Origin: Cryobacterium sp. Y82
GTDB lineage: Bacteria; Actinomycetota; Actinomycetes; Actinomycetales; Microbacteriaceae
Length of the DNA stretch: 64,000 nucleotides
NCBI RefSeq assembly: GCF_002929495.1
Contig: NZ_PJJJ01000022.1
Location: 1 to 64,000 of the forward strand
Direction of reading: 5' to 3'
This document shows, one piece after another, positions 36,476 to 45,491 of the stretch (its first letter is position 1; each line of letters opens with the position of its first letter). The notes beneath the pieces are model-generated. The model was given only the letters and a program-made list of their open reading frames with translations. It was not told where the DNA came from and did no database searches. The translations under genes and the position numbers were made by a program.

Positions 36476-38341
36476 ATGACCGCCCCAGACACTACAACGC
36501 AGAACGAGGCAGATTCTGCCTCCACAACGAAGACCTTTGCCGACCTTGGACTCAATGACGCCATGCTTAAGGCGCTCAAAGTTGTCGGCTACGAAACGCC
36601 CTCGGCTATTCAGGCCGCCACTATTCCCCCGCTGTTGGAGGGTCGCGACGTTGTCGGACTCGCCCAGACCGGTACCGGCAAGACGGCTGCGTTCGCGCTG
36701 CCCATTCTGAACCGACTCGACCTCGCACAAAAGAACCCGCAGGCGCTCGTGCTTGCGCCCACCCGCGAGCTCGCACTGCAGGTGTGCGAGGCGTTCGAGA
36801 AGTACGCCGCCCACATGCGAGGCGTGCACGTGCTGCCCGTTTACGGCGGACAGGGCTACGGCCAGCAGCTGTCGGCCCTGCGTCGCGGAGTGCACATCGT
36901 CGTGGGTACTCCCGGCCGCATCATGGACCACCTCGCCAAGGGCACCCTCGACCTCTCTGAGCTGAAGTTCCTGGTGCTCGATGAGGCCGATGAGATGCTG
37001 AACATGGGCTTCGTTGAGGACATCGAGACCATTCTCGCCGATACCCCCGACGACAAGCAGGTGGCCCTGTTCTCGGCCACCATGCCGGCGCAGATTCGCC
37101 GGATCTCCAAGAAGTATCTGCACGACCCGGAAGAAATCACGGTCAAGAGTAAGACCACGACCAGCGCGAACACGACCCAGCGCTACCTGATGGTGTCGTA
37201 CCCGCAGAAGCTCGACGCGCTCACCCGCATTCTCGAGGTTGAGAACTTCGAGGGCATGATCATCTTCGCGCGTACCAAGAATGAGACCGAAATCCTTGCC
37301 GAAAAGCTGCGTGCGCGCGGTTATTCGGCCATGGCGATCAACGGCGACGTGCAGCAGGTACAGCGCGAACGCACGATCAACCAGCTCAAGAGCGGCAAGC
37401 TCGACATTCTGGTCGCAACGGATGTCGCCGCTCGCGGCCTGGACGTGGAGCGCATCAGCCACGTCGTCAACTACGACATTCCGATCGACACCGAGTCGTA
37501 TGTGCACCGCATCGGCCGCACCGGCCGCGCCGGCCGTTCAGGCGCAGCGATCAGCTTCGTTACGCCGCGCGAACGTCGTCTGCTCTCCGCCATCGAAAAG
37601 GCGACCCGCCAGCCGCTCACCCAGATGCAGTTGCCAAGCGTTGAGGACGTCAACGTGACGCGCCTCACCCGCTTCGACGACGCCATCACGGCGGCACTCG
37701 ACGAGACCGACCGCATCAGCAAGTTCCGCGACATCATCGCGCACTACGTGTCCCACCACGATGTGCCCGAGGTCGATGTGGCCGCGGCTCTTGCCGTTGT
37801 CGGGCAGGGCGAAACTCCGCTGCTGCTTTCGGCCGAGGATGTTCGCGCCCAGCAGCGCCTCGAGCGCGACGAACGGGTTGAACGTTCCGAGCAGCGCGGC
37901 GACCGCCCCGAACGCGGCGGTCGTTCGGACCGCCCTGACCGCTTTAATCGGGACGAGCGAGGCAGCCGCGACGACCGCGGCAGCTATAGCGCCCGCGACG
38001 ACCGGCCTGTGCGAAGCGAACGCCCGGTGCGTTCGAGCGGTAAGCCGATGGCCCAGTACCGCATCGAAGTCGGCAAGCGTCACAAGGTAGAGCCGCGTCA
38101 GATCGTCGGCGCCCTCGCCAACGAGGGTGGGCTGAGCCGCGACGACTTCGGGCACATCAAGATTCTGCCGGACTTCTCGCTGGTCGAATTGCCCGCTGAC
38201 CTGTCGAACGACGTGTTCTCCAAGCTGGAGAACACCCGCATCAGCGGCAAGCTCATCGAGCTGCGTGCCGACAAGGGCGGCGCCTCACGTTCCGCCGAGC
38301 AGGGCGATCGCCCGCCGCGCGCTCCGCGCCGCGAGTACTAG
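36476..38341 (+). CDS. deaD: DEAD-box ATP-dependent RNA helicase (DeaD/CsdA type)
   Basis: A 621-residue helicase with the complete motif set: Q motif up to about residue 46, Walker A AQTGTGKT (63-70), PTRELA, TPGR, DEAD (169-172), SAT (200-202), and the second RecA domain with ARGLD and HRIGRTGRAGR. Residues about 455-520 are an Arg/Asp/Glu-rich RGG-like linker, and a DbpA-type RNA-binding domain (YRIEVGKRHKVEPRQIVGAL) closes the protein. It unwinds rRNA and mRNA, often in the cold. No Shine-Dalgarno is visible, and a TACCGT hexamer sits 8-13 bases before ATG, so the transcript may be leaderless. Confidence 0.92.
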   Translation: MTAPDTTTQNEADSASTTKTFADLGLNDAMLKALKVVGYETPSAIQAATIPPLLEGRDVVGLAQTGTGKTAAFALPILNRLDLAQKNPQALVLAPTRELALQVCEAFEKYAAHMRGVHVLPVYGGQGYGQQLSALRRGVHIVVGTPGRIMDHLAKGTLDLSELKFLVLDEADEMLNMGFVEDIETILADTPDDKQVALFSATMPAQIRRISKKYLHDPEEITVKSKTTTSANTTQRYLMVSYPQKLDALTRILEVENFEGMIIFARTKNETEILAEKLRARGYSAMAINGDVQQVQRERTINQLKSGKLDILVATDVAARGLDVERISHVVNYDIPIDTESYVHRIGRTGRAGRSGAAISFVTPRERRLLSAIEKATRQPLTQMQLPSVEDVNVTRLTRFDDAITAALDETDRISKFRDIIAHYVSHHDVPEVDVAAALAVVGQGETPLLLSAEDVRAQQRLERDERVERSEQRGDRPERGGRSDRPDRFNRDERGSRDDRGSYSARDDRPVRSERPVRSSGKPMAQYRIEVGKRHKVEPRQIVGALANEGGLSRDDFGHIKILPDFSLVELPADLSNDVFSKLENTRISGKLIELRADKGGASRSAEQGDRPPRAPRREY

Positions 38342-38348
38342 AGTCTGC

Positions 38349-38392
38349 CGCAGAAAGCCCCCTCGTCGTTCACGACGAGGGGGCTTTCTGCG
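38349..38392 (+). terminator. Perfect 20-bp-stem terminator of the DEAD-box helicase gene
   Basis: The stem is a 20-base perfect match either side of a 4-base loop (TTCA, 38369-38372), beginning 8 bases after the helicase stop. A TTT run inside the 3' arm and the AAA opposite allow activity on both strands. Confidence 0.85.
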
Positions 38393-38400
38393 AGTCCCCG

Positions 38401-38497
38401 GCGCGTAACTCCTGCAATTCGTATCTGGCCCGCCGCAACACCCGCGGAAACATGCGGAAGCTTACGGTGCGCCCCACAAATTGCAGGAGTTATGCGC
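38401..38497. repeat. 19-bp inverted repeat with 59-base spacer
   Basis: Arm GCGCGTAACTCCTGCAATT (38401-38419) is complementary at 18 of 19 positions to AATTGCAGGAGTTATGCGC (38479-38497). It lies between the helicase terminator and the convergent oxidoreductase. It looks like an extragenic palindromic element rather than a terminator. Confidence 0.65.
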
Positions 38498-38528
38498 TGG
38501 GCTGGCTCCTGAAGCAGGCGACCGCGGG

Positions 38529-39560
38529 TCAGGCCGCGGAGACGTCGATCAGCACCTTGCCGGTGACACCGCTTTCGACGAGGGCATGGGCATCCGCTGT
38601 GTGGGCGAGGTCGAAGCGGTGCAGCGGCAGACCCGCATCCGCTCCCACTGGTAGTGCGCCGTCGACGAGTGCCTCATTGATCGCGGCGGCCGCTTGCCGC
38701 ACGACCTCGATGCCGACGGTGTACAGCAGTAAGAACTGGTACCGCACGTTGAGACTGAAGTGCTTGCGCACGTCGAGGGTCATCTGGTCGCCGCCGTTGT
38801 TGGCGTAGACCGCTACGGATCCGCGATTGCGAATCACCTTGAGGTCGAGTTCGGAGTTCTGGGCGGGGGCCACCTCGACGATGAGGTCGACGCCGTGGGG
38901 CGCAATGTTTCGAATGTCGGTTGCCACGTCGGAGTCGGTGTACGTGAGCACGTGGTGTGCCCCCGCAGCCGTTGCGAGGGCGGCCTTGGCTGGCCCACTC
39001 ACGGTCGTGATCACGGTCGCGCCGGCCCAGCGGGCGAGCTGGATGGCGGCATGGCCGACGGCGCCGGCACCTCCCGCGACGAGTACGATCTTGCCGTCAA
39101 GCGCTCCGGGATGCAGGCGCGGTGGCCCATCTTCGGCCACGGTGAGGGCCCGGTAGGCGGTGATGGCCGGCACGCCGAGGCTGGCTCCCTGATCGAAAGT
39201 GGCCGGGGAGGGCAGCAGGAAAACGCGTTCGGCCGGAAGCACCGCGTACTCCTGGGCAGTTCCGCTGTTCGCTCGCTCGTACGCGGCGAGGACGAGCCAG
39301 ACGCGATCGCCGACAGCCACGTTCGACACACCGGGACCGACGGCGTCAACGACGCCAGCGCCGTCCTGGTTCGGGACCACGTCGGTGAAGGCCAGAGCCT
39401 CGCCCGATTCCGTGCCACGGCGCGACTTCCAGTCGGTGGGGTTCACCCCGCTCACCACGATCCGAACGCGCACCTCTCCTGAACCGGGTTCGCTCACCGG
39501 TCGATCAATGAGATGGAGCACGGACGGGTCACCGGTTTTGCTGTACACAATGGTCTTCAT
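38529..39560 (-). CDS. NADPH:quinone reductase-like MDR oxidoreductase
   Basis: A 343-residue medium-chain reductase without zinc ligands. MKTIVYSKTGDPSVLHL begins the catalytic domain, VSGVNPTDWKSRRG binds nicotinamide, and ALDGKIVLVAGGAGAVGHAA is the NADPH Rossmann loop. It would reduce quinones or enones. The start is ATG 39560, with the upstream 22 codons lacking support. It converges on the helicase and is followed by a 140-base gap to the DUF1992 gene. Confidence 0.85.
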   Translation of the reverse strand: MKTIVYSKTGDPSVLHLIDRPVSEPGSGEVRVRIVVSGVNPTDWKSRRGTESGEALAFTDVVPNQDGAGVVDAVGPGVSNVAVGDRVWLVLAAYERANSGTAQEYAVLPAERVFLLPSPATFDQGASLGVPAITAYRALTVAEDGPPRLHPGALDGKIVLVAGGAGAVGHAAIQLARWAGATVITTVSGPAKAALATAAGAHHVLTYTDSDVATDIRNIAPHGVDLIVEVAPAQNSELDLKVIRNRGSVAVYANNGGDQMTLDVRKHFSLNVRYQFLLLYTVGIEVVRQAAAAINEALVDGALPVGADAGLPLHRFDLAHTADAHALVESGVTGKVLIDVSAA

Positions 39561-39700
39561 GTAGGGGCCAACGCTGGAGGCGCCGAAATGTTTCCCTGAC
39601 GGGGGCGGTGCGTTCAAAACCTGCACTGGACAAAGTCACCGGTGATGTCCGCGGCGATCACGGACTTTCTTTGCCAGAACGGTTGAGAGGCCCCACGCGG

Positions 39701-40330
39701 TCATTGGGGGCGGGCGCGACGGCGTTCCCGCCAGGTCATGGCGGCCAGCGCCGCGGCCTCACTCTCGCGTTGCTGCCTGGCAGCCTCGCCGCGCGCGGCG
39801 CGGCGCTCCCGCCAGAGGTCGAGCTGTTCCGCCAGATCCCGGGTGGGGGTGACCACGGGCGGCCCGCCCTGCAACTGCCGGCGTGCCGCCACCACTCGGC
39901 TATTGAAATCCCTGAGAATCTCGGTCACTGCAGCTTCAGACTGCACGCTGTCCAGCCGGGCATCGAGCTCGGCGTTCTCGGTGCGTAGGGTGAGTGCCGG
40001 CGGCCCGAGCCCGGTGATCTTCTCGCTTTCGATCTTCTGCCGAATCCACCAGTCAGGGTCATACCCACGCTCGAGGTTCGCCAGCGGCTTGCCGGCGCCG
40101 GGCAGGTTGTCGAACTCGCCACGACGAATAGCCTGCTGAATGGCCATTTCCACATACTGGGCTCGGGCTTCCATCATGGATTGCCCGGCCGTGTTTTGCT
40201 CGGGGTCGTTCTCTTCCGTCGCAGCGGAGTCTGCCTCATCGGGCGGCAGCATCCGCTTGAGTTGGTATCGGGCCACGTTGAGCCGGGCGTCGTTTAGTGG
40301 CGCGTCACCGCGGTCCTTCTTGCCGGTCAT
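39701..40330 (-). CDS. DUF1992 (DnaJ homologue subfamily C member 28-type) protein
   Basis: A 209-residue protein with the signature YVEMAIQQAIRRGEFDNLPGAGKPLANL and PDWWIRQKIESEKI, typical of the DnaJC28 conserved domain. The rest is charged and helical, including RDFNSRVVAARRQLQGG and a terminal Arg/Ala-rich coil. No J domain is present. The role is unproven, with some relatives proposed as chaperone-linked. It stands alone on the minus strand. Confidence 0.8.
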   Translation of the reverse strand: MTGKKDRGDAPLNDARLNVARYQLKRMLPPDEADSAATEENDPEQNTAGQSMMEARAQYVEMAIQQAIRRGEFDNLPGAGKPLANLERGYDPDWWIRQKIESEKITGLGPPALTLRTENAELDARLDSVQSEAAVTEILRDFNSRVVAARRQLQGGPPVVTPTRDLAEQLDLWRERRAARGEAARQQRESEAAALAAMTWRERRRARPQ

Positions 40331-40474
40331 GACTGCCAGCCTAGATCGCCCAGGCCCTGAATTTCGCGCAGATTCCTATCTCGCAGCGTGACGATTTTCC
40401 TTTTTGACTCGTCTTTAAGAGTGATGCACTTCACCGCGCCATTGTCACCAAGTGAACACCGCGAGGAGAATTTG

Positions 40475-40888
40475 ATGTACTTTCACACTCAGGCACACGA
40501 GAACGGCTTCACCAAAGCTCTCGAAACCCTCGGTGTGAATTGGAAGACCCTCCTCCCGATTCCCAAGACCAACGCGGAGAAGTTTCCGGAGGTCAAGCGC
40601 CTTGTCGACCTCGGTCTGCAGAGCAAGCAATACACCTTCAACCTCGCCGGCCAGTCTGAAGTGGGCAAGATCTACCGCGGCATGTCACCATCAAAGGATG
40701 GCACCAAGCTCGCTGCAACCGAGCAAGCGCCGGCCGGTGTTCCGTCCATAATCTCGGAGGAACGCCTCGAAGAGTTCGCACCCGGACTCGACCCGGAGTT
40801 GCTCGCCCTCATCCAGGCGACGGCCGACCCGGAGCTTGCCGACGTCGACGCCATGTTCGGCCCGGTGACTGCACAGGCCACGAACTGA
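40475..40888 (+). CDS. Hypothetical protein
   Basis: A 137-residue soluble protein with no recognised domain. MYFHTQAHENGFTKALETLGVNW begins it, and the C-terminal half has LEEFAPGLDPELLALIQATADPELADVDAMFGP. GAGGAG 6 bases before ATG 40475 decides the start. The frame is open another 29 codons upstream. The even codon use and strong binding site support a real gene. Confidence 0.6.
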   Translation: MYFHTQAHENGFTKALETLGVNWKTLLPIPKTNAEKFPEVKRLVDLGLQSKQYTFNLAGQSEVGKIYRGMSPSKDGTKLAATEQAPAGVPSIISEERLEEFAPGLDPELLALIQATADPELADVDAMFGPVTAQATN

Positions 40889-41048
40889 GTGGTCTGACAA
40901 CACATTCGTGCCGCGCGACCTCATGCCGCGGACAGCGTGACGTGGCGGGCGAGCACGGCCACGTCACGGCGCGCGCCGCGGCCATCTGGTCGCCCACCGG
41001 GTAAGAGCCGGCCGGACCGCAAAGCGCGGCGACTGGTATGTTACGACG

Positions 41049-41687
41049 ATGAGTGGAACCAGCGCGCCGAGCCCAGCGACGCTTCCCTCCGGCTGGGTAA
41101 GACTCGACCGGGCGGGCTGGTGGAGCACCTTCGCGGCCACTCCACTGAACGGCATTCTCCTGGGTATCCTGCCGATCAACCTTGGAACCACGTTGGCTCG
41201 GAGTTTCGATATCTCGATCTGGTGGGCATTCCTGCTCGCCCTCGGAGCTGTCGTGCCGGTGTTCCTGCTGCTCTACCTCGTTCAGCGGCTGCGCTATCCG
41301 CAGGCATCGGTGAACTTCGACACGGATAAACTGCGGGCCGGGCGCCGAGTCGTGCCTCTGGCTGACATCGTCTGGGCCCGCCTCGATATGTTCGACCGTC
41401 AGCGCGCCCACACGCGCATGCTCACGCTGCGGTTCGGCGCGGAGGGCGGGCCGCGGGCATCCGTTCGCCTGCGCGGTCGCAGCGGCCAGACACTCCCCGC
41501 CGTGGTGACCGACGTCGTTTCGGAGATCATTCGCCGTTCGTCGATCGCCGTGCCACAGACTCCCAACGACCCCACCGGGCGCTTTGCCCGCTACAACTTT
41601 CCCGGTTCGCTCGGTCGTTCCGATGCTCTCGAGATCGTGCTGAACCCGCCGACCATCGACGATCCCGCGCCGGTACTGATCGCCTGA
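41049..41687 (+). CDS. Hypothetical membrane protein with two helices
   Basis: A 212-residue protein. Two hydrophobic helices lie near residues 27-45 (LNGILLGILPINLG) and 55-80 (WWAFLLALGAVVPVFLLLYLV). A beta-rich cytoplasmic part follows (VPLADIVWARLDMF, RMLTLRFGAEGGP, SVRLRGRSGQTL) resembling a PH-like fold. The function is unknown. Its last 97 bases overlap the convergent EamA gene. Confidence 0.6.
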   Translation: MSGTSAPSPATLPSGWVRLDRAGWWSTFAATPLNGILLGILPINLGTTLARSFDISIWWAFLLALGAVVPVFLLLYLVQRLRYPQASVNFDTDKLRAGRRVVPLADIVWARLDMFDRQRAHTRMLTLRFGAEGGPRASVRLRGRSGQTLPAVVTDVVSEIIRRSSIAVPQTPNDPTGRFARYNFPGSLGRSDALEIVLNPPTIDDPAPVLIA

Positions 41688-42739
41688 GCGGATGCGCCGG
41701 CCGTCGCCTCATCGGAGCGGGCAGCCTCATCGGCCTCGTCGGCAACGTCGGCAACGTCGGCAGCGCCGCCGTGAGCCTCGCCGTGAGCGTGCGTCAATCC
41801 CGGCTCGTCCGGCGGCAGCGACTCGGCGGCCAGCTCAACCCGTTCCTCCCCCACAGCTGCGATGCCGCCCAGGATAAGAAGCCCGCCGAGCAGCTGCAGC
41901 GGCGTCAGCACTTCGCCCAACAGCAGCCAGGCGAACAACGACGCGAAGATGACCTCGAGCAGGCCCACAAACGAGGCGAGCCTCGACCCGAGAGTTCCCG
42001 CCGCCGTAATGCCCGCCACATACGCGAGCGCGGTGCTGATAATGGCGAGAATGAGCAGCGGCACCCACCAGGAAACAACCGTGCCGAGCAGGGACAGGTC
42101 AAGATACGATGCGGTAAAGGGGAGCAGCCCGGTCAGGCCGAGCAGGCCAAGTGCCGTTCCCCCAACCAGCAGCCCGAAGGCCGCCAGCGCGATCGGCGGC
42201 AGGCCCCGAGCGGGGCGCGCGGCCACCACGAAGAACACCGCGCAGGCGATGGCCGCGCCGAAGGCGAACAGCACCCCCATCGGGTCTACGGCCCGAATGG
42301 CGCCGGGCCCGATCACGAGCAGCAGCCCGCCAACGGCGAGAGCCGACCCGAGCAGCACCGTGCGGCGCGGCATCCGCTTAGTCGTCACCCAGACGAACCC
42401 GACCAGGATCAGCGGAGCGAGAAATTCAATGAGCAGCGCGGTCGAGACTGGGATGGTCTGCAGCGCGGCAAAATAGGCCAGCTGAGTACCCGCGACACCG
42501 ACGATGCCCATTCCGAGCACCCGCCAGCGGCCCCGCCACAGGGCTGCCCAACGACCGCGCAACGAATACAACGCGACCGGCAGCAATACGAGCCCGGCGG
42601 TCAACGCGCGGGCGGTCACGGCAGCCGTCGGGGACCAGCCAGCCTCGAGCATCGGCTTGACCAGCGCGCCGGAGGTTCCGAACGAGGTGGCTGCAATGGC
42701 GGCCACGATCAAGCCTCCCGGCAGGGACGAGATCCTCAT
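41591..42739 (-). CDS. EamA/DMT-family transporter with acidic C-terminal tail
   Basis: A 382-residue protein with two EamA units, about ten membrane helices (residues 8-295). Conserved parts are TSFGTSGALVKPM, PVSTALLIEFLAPLILV and the second-repeat segment GLLEVIFASLFAWLLLGE. A tail of about 85 Ala/Asp/Glu/Ser residues follows, unusual for the family, and much of it overlaps the convergent gene at 41049. It likely exports amino acids or metabolites. It is divergent from a CGNR zinc-finger regulator. Confidence 0.85.
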   Translation of the reverse strand: MRISSLPGGLIVAAIAATSFGTSGALVKPMLEAGWSPTAAVTARALTAGLVLLPVALYSLRGRWAALWRGRWRVLGMGIVGVAGTQLAYFAALQTIPVSTALLIEFLAPLILVGFVWVTTKRMPRRTVLLGSALAVGGLLLVIGPGAIRAVDPMGVLFAFGAAIACAVFFVVAARPARGLPPIALAAFGLLVGGTALGLLGLTGLLPFTASYLDLSLLGTVVSWWVPLLILAIISTALAYVAGITAAGTLGSRLASFVGLLEVIFASLFAWLLLGEVLTPLQLLGGLLILGGIAAVGEERVELAAESLPPDEPGLTHAHGEAHGGAADVADVADEADEAARSDEATAGASAQAISTGAGSSMVGGFSTISRASERPSEPGKL

Positions 42740-42824
42740 GCTTCTCCTTCGGGCGACGTGGTCCTGTCATAGTCTAAACTGGCCTATACCACTGACAGTA
42801 GAACCGCAGAGTGAAGGAGTCAAC

Positions 42825-43409
42825 TTGCATTTTGCCCCTGACACCGAGGAAGCACTCGAATTCGTGGTGATGCTCGGCTCCACTGATCCCGGTGCCTCCC
42901 GAAGCGGCCGCGACGAACTGCAAACGCTCGCCGACCTCACCGCTATGCTGGCCCCCATTCCATTCACCGGCCGCATCGACGGGGATAACGTCGAACTGCT
43001 CGACGTGCGACAGACTCGCGCCCTGCTGCGCCGGGTCTGGACTCTCGACCGCGACGACGCCGTCACGGAGATCAACCGCATGCTGCGCGAGGCCGGGGCG
43101 CTCCCCCAGCTCGCCCGCCACGATGTCTCGGACTGGCACCTGCACGCGACCGTGCCCGAGGCTCCGCTGGGAGAACGCATGCGCGTCGAGGCAGCGCTGG
43201 CGTTGATCGACGTGATTCGCAGCGACGAAATGGGTCGCCTGCGAATTTGCGAAGCGGATGCCTGCACCGGGCTGGTTCTCGACCTCTCCCGTAACGGGTC
43301 CAAGCGTTTCTGCAGCGTGCGCTGCGGCAACCGCATGAACATGATCGCCTTCCGTGAGCGCCAATCCACCGACGCTACTGCACAGCTGGCTCGTCGCGTA
43401 CGCAAATGA
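42825..43409 (+). CDS. CGNR zinc-finger transcriptional regulator
   Basis: A 194-residue protein. The N-terminal ABATE-like domain (residues about 10-135) binds a ligand, and the C-terminal zinc finger has cysteines C142, C147, C163 and C167 with the CGNR signature at 167-170. It is thought to bind DNA. A TTG start is chosen because AAGGAG precedes it by 5 bases, and the longer upstream frame would cross the divergent EamA promoter. It probably regulates that exporter. Its last 35 bases overlap the convergent oxidoreductase at 43375. Confidence 0.85.
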   Translation: MHFAPDTEEALEFVVMLGSTDPGASRSGRDELQTLADLTAMLAPIPFTGRIDGDNVELLDVRQTRALLRRVWTLDRDDAVTEINRMLREAGALPQLARHDVSDWHLHATVPEAPLGERMRVEAALALIDVIRSDEMGRLRICEADACTGLVLDLSRNGSKRFCSVRCGNRMNMIAFRERQSTDATAQLARRVRK

Positions 43410-44355
43410 CGACGTTGCCGATCTTCTGGCCCGTCGCGACATATTCGTAGGCAGCGCCAATCTCTTCAAGCGGGTAGGTCCGGTCGATTACCGGCCGAAA
43501 CTCGCCCGCTGCGACCAGCCCCTGCAGGAACAGTGCATCGTTGCGGGTGTCCTTGGGAATCGGAAACAAAACGCGCTTCCTCCGCAACACCGGCGTGGTC
43601 AGCGCCAGTATCAGATTTTGCCACAGGGTCCCGAGGTCGGACGAGACGTAGAGTCCGTCGGGACCCAGCAGCCGACGGCAGCGTCCGAAAGAACTCTTAC
43701 CGACCGCATCGAGCACCACATCAAACTCGTCTTCAAGCGCGGTGAAGTCCTCGTGCCTATAGTCCACCACCCGCTCGGCCCCGAGCGATTCCATCATGGA
43801 TAGGTGCGGGGTAGCGCAGACCGCTGTGACGCGAGCGCCGAGGTTCACGAGCAGCTGCACTGCGGCCGATCCGATCCCACCCGTACCGCCGTTGACCAAC
43901 ACATTCTGCCCGGCAGTGACCCTGGCCGCACGAATCATGTTGAGCGCGTAGTGGGCACCCTCCAGAATCGGTGCCGCCTCAACGTAGGGAATGCCTACCG
44001 GAATCTCGGCGACCAGTCCCATCTCGGCGATAGTCAGATAGCCAGCGTGACCTCCAAATTTCACGCCGCTATAGCCGAACACCCGCTGGCCGAGCACAAA
44101 CGTACTGACGTCGGTGCCGACACCGGCGACCTCCCCGGCGAACTCGCAGCCGAGAATAGTCGCCCGAGGCACCCTTAGTCCGCTGAATAGCCGCACCACG
44201 AGTGGCTTGCCGCTGAGAAATCCGCAGTCGGTGCGGTTGACCGTGCTGGCGAAGACCCGCACAAGCAGTTCGTCGCGCTGGGGGATCGGCTGCGGCGTAT
44301 TCTCGACGTGCACGAAGCTCGGTGGTCCGTAGTGACGGTACACGGCAGCTTTCAT
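43375..44355 (-). CDS. NAD(P)-dependent MDR oxidoreductase (quinone-reductase-like)
   Basis: A 326-residue MDR enzyme. MKAAVYRHYGPPSFVHV starts it, VNRTDCGFLSG and LGCEFAGEVAGVG follow, and the NADP loop is LVNGGTGGIGSAA. The C-terminus YEYVATGQKIGNVVI is typical. It lacks a structural zinc cluster. A fragment of a closely related gene lies just upstream at 44375-44572, showing a lost tandem paralogue. The start is ATG 44355. The 5' extension is not supported. Confidence 0.85.
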   Translation of the reverse strand: MKAAVYRHYGPPSFVHVENTPQPIPQRDELLVRVFASTVNRTDCGFLSGKPLVVRLFSGLRVPRATILGCEFAGEVAGVGTDVSTFVLGQRVFGYSGVKFGGHAGYLTIAEMGLVAEIPVGIPYVEAAPILEGAHYALNMIRAARVTAGQNVLVNGGTGGIGSAAVQLLVNLGARVTAVCATPHLSMMESLGAERVVDYRHEDFTALEDEFDVVLDAVGKSSFGRCRRLLGPDGLYVSSDLGTLWQNLILALTTPVLRRKRVLFPIPKDTRNDALFLQGLVAAGEFRPVIDRTYPLEEIGAAYEYVATGQKIGNVVICVRDEPAVQ

Positions 44356-44374
44356 GCGGCACAGCGTACTCCCC

Positions 44375-44572
44375 AATGAAAATCGCTCCCAAGGCGCGCA
44401 CGAGCTCCAGGTGTGCCGTGCTACACACCGCGGTGACCGAGGCACCGAAGTGCCTGGCGAGCTGGATCGCCGCCGTACCTATGGCCCCTGACGCGCCATT
44501 GATGGACTGATCAGCGTGAAGCCGTGCCACGTCCCTTACGAACGACAGCGCTGCCGCGCCGACTCCGAGCAC
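44375..44572 (-). pseudogene. Fragment of a second MDR oxidoreductase
   Basis: About 66 codons read as ALSFVRDVARLHADQSINGASGAIG and QLARHFGASVTAVCSTAHLELVRALGA, the nucleotide-binding half of an MDR enzyme. The expected VLV before NGASG is deleted, and both ends are missing. It resembles but does not equal the intact neighbour (VTAVCATPHLSMMESLGA there), so it is the remnant of a paralogue. Confidence 0.6.
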
Positions 44573-44587
44573 ACCTAAGCTGAAACC

Positions 44588-45475
44588 ATGACTCAGGTTT
44601 CCGAAATTTTTGATCCTTCACTGTGGAAGCCCGTCGACGGCTTCTCCGCGTTGCAAGACATCACCTACCACCACGACAACGCCGGGCGGGTCGCCCGCGT
44701 GGCCTTCAACCGGCCGGAGGTGCGCAATGCGTTCCGCCCGCAGTCTGTCGATGAGCTCTACCGGGTGCTCGACGACGCCAGGCAGAACACGCGCATCGGC
44801 GTGGTGCTGCTCACGGGTAACGGGCCAAGCCCCAAGGACGGAGGCTGGGCGTTCTGCTCCGGTGGTGACCAGCGTATCCGCGGGCGCGACGGCTACCAAT
44901 ACCGCGACGGGGTCGCGAGCACGGGGCGGCTGCACATTCTCGAGGTGCAGCGACTCATCCGTTTCATGCCGAAGGTCGTCATCGCCGTCATCCCCGGCTG
45001 GGCGGCCGGCGGCGGCCACTCCCTGCACGTGGTCTGCGACCTCTCGATCGCCAGCAGGGAACACGGCATGTTCAAGCAAACGGATGCCGACGTCGGCTCG
45101 TTCGACGGCGGCTACGGTAGCGCCTACTTTGCCCAACACGTCGGGCAGAAGTTCGCGAGAGAGGTCTTCTTTCTCGCGCGTCCGTACGACTCCCAGCGCG
45201 CCTACGAGATGGGCGCCGTGAATGCCGTGGTGCCCCATGCAGAGCTGGAGACGACCGCACTGGACTGGGCAAACACCATCCTGACAAAATCGCCAACCGC
45301 GATCCGCATGCTGAAATTCTCGTTCAATGCCGTCGACGACGGCATGGTCGGCCAACAGATCTTCGCCGGTGAGGCCACCCGCCTGGCCTACGGCACCGAC
45401 GAGGCTATCGAAGGAAAAGACGCATTCCTGGAACACCGCGAACCCGACTGGTCGCCCTTCCCCTGGCAGTTCTAG
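44588..45475 (+). CDS. menB: 1,4-dihydroxy-2-naphthoyl-CoA synthase
   Basis: A 295-residue crotonase-fold enzyme. Signature parts are RVAFNRPEVRNAFRPQSVDEL, GGWAFCSGGDQRIRG, PGWAAGGGHSLHVVCDLSIAS, and the catalytic QTDADVGSFDGGYGS. It closes the naphthalenoid ring in menaquinone biosynthesis in the cytoplasm. Length and C-terminus (EGKDAFLEHREPDWSPFPW) fit long actinobacterial MenB. No other men gene is in the window, so it stands alone here. Confidence 0.93.
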   Translation: MTQVSEIFDPSLWKPVDGFSALQDITYHHDNAGRVARVAFNRPEVRNAFRPQSVDELYRVLDDARQNTRIGVVLLTGNGPSPKDGGWAFCSGGDQRIRGRDGYQYRDGVASTGRLHILEVQRLIRFMPKVVIAVIPGWAAGGGHSLHVVCDLSIASREHGMFKQTDADVGSFDGGYGSAYFAQHVGQKFAREVFFLARPYDSQRAYEMGAVNAVVPHAELETTALDWANTILTKSPTAIRMLKFSFNAVDDGMVGQQIFAGEATRLAYGTDEAIEGKDAFLEHREPDWSPFPWQF

Positions 45476-45491
45476 CTGGCAGCACTCAGAG

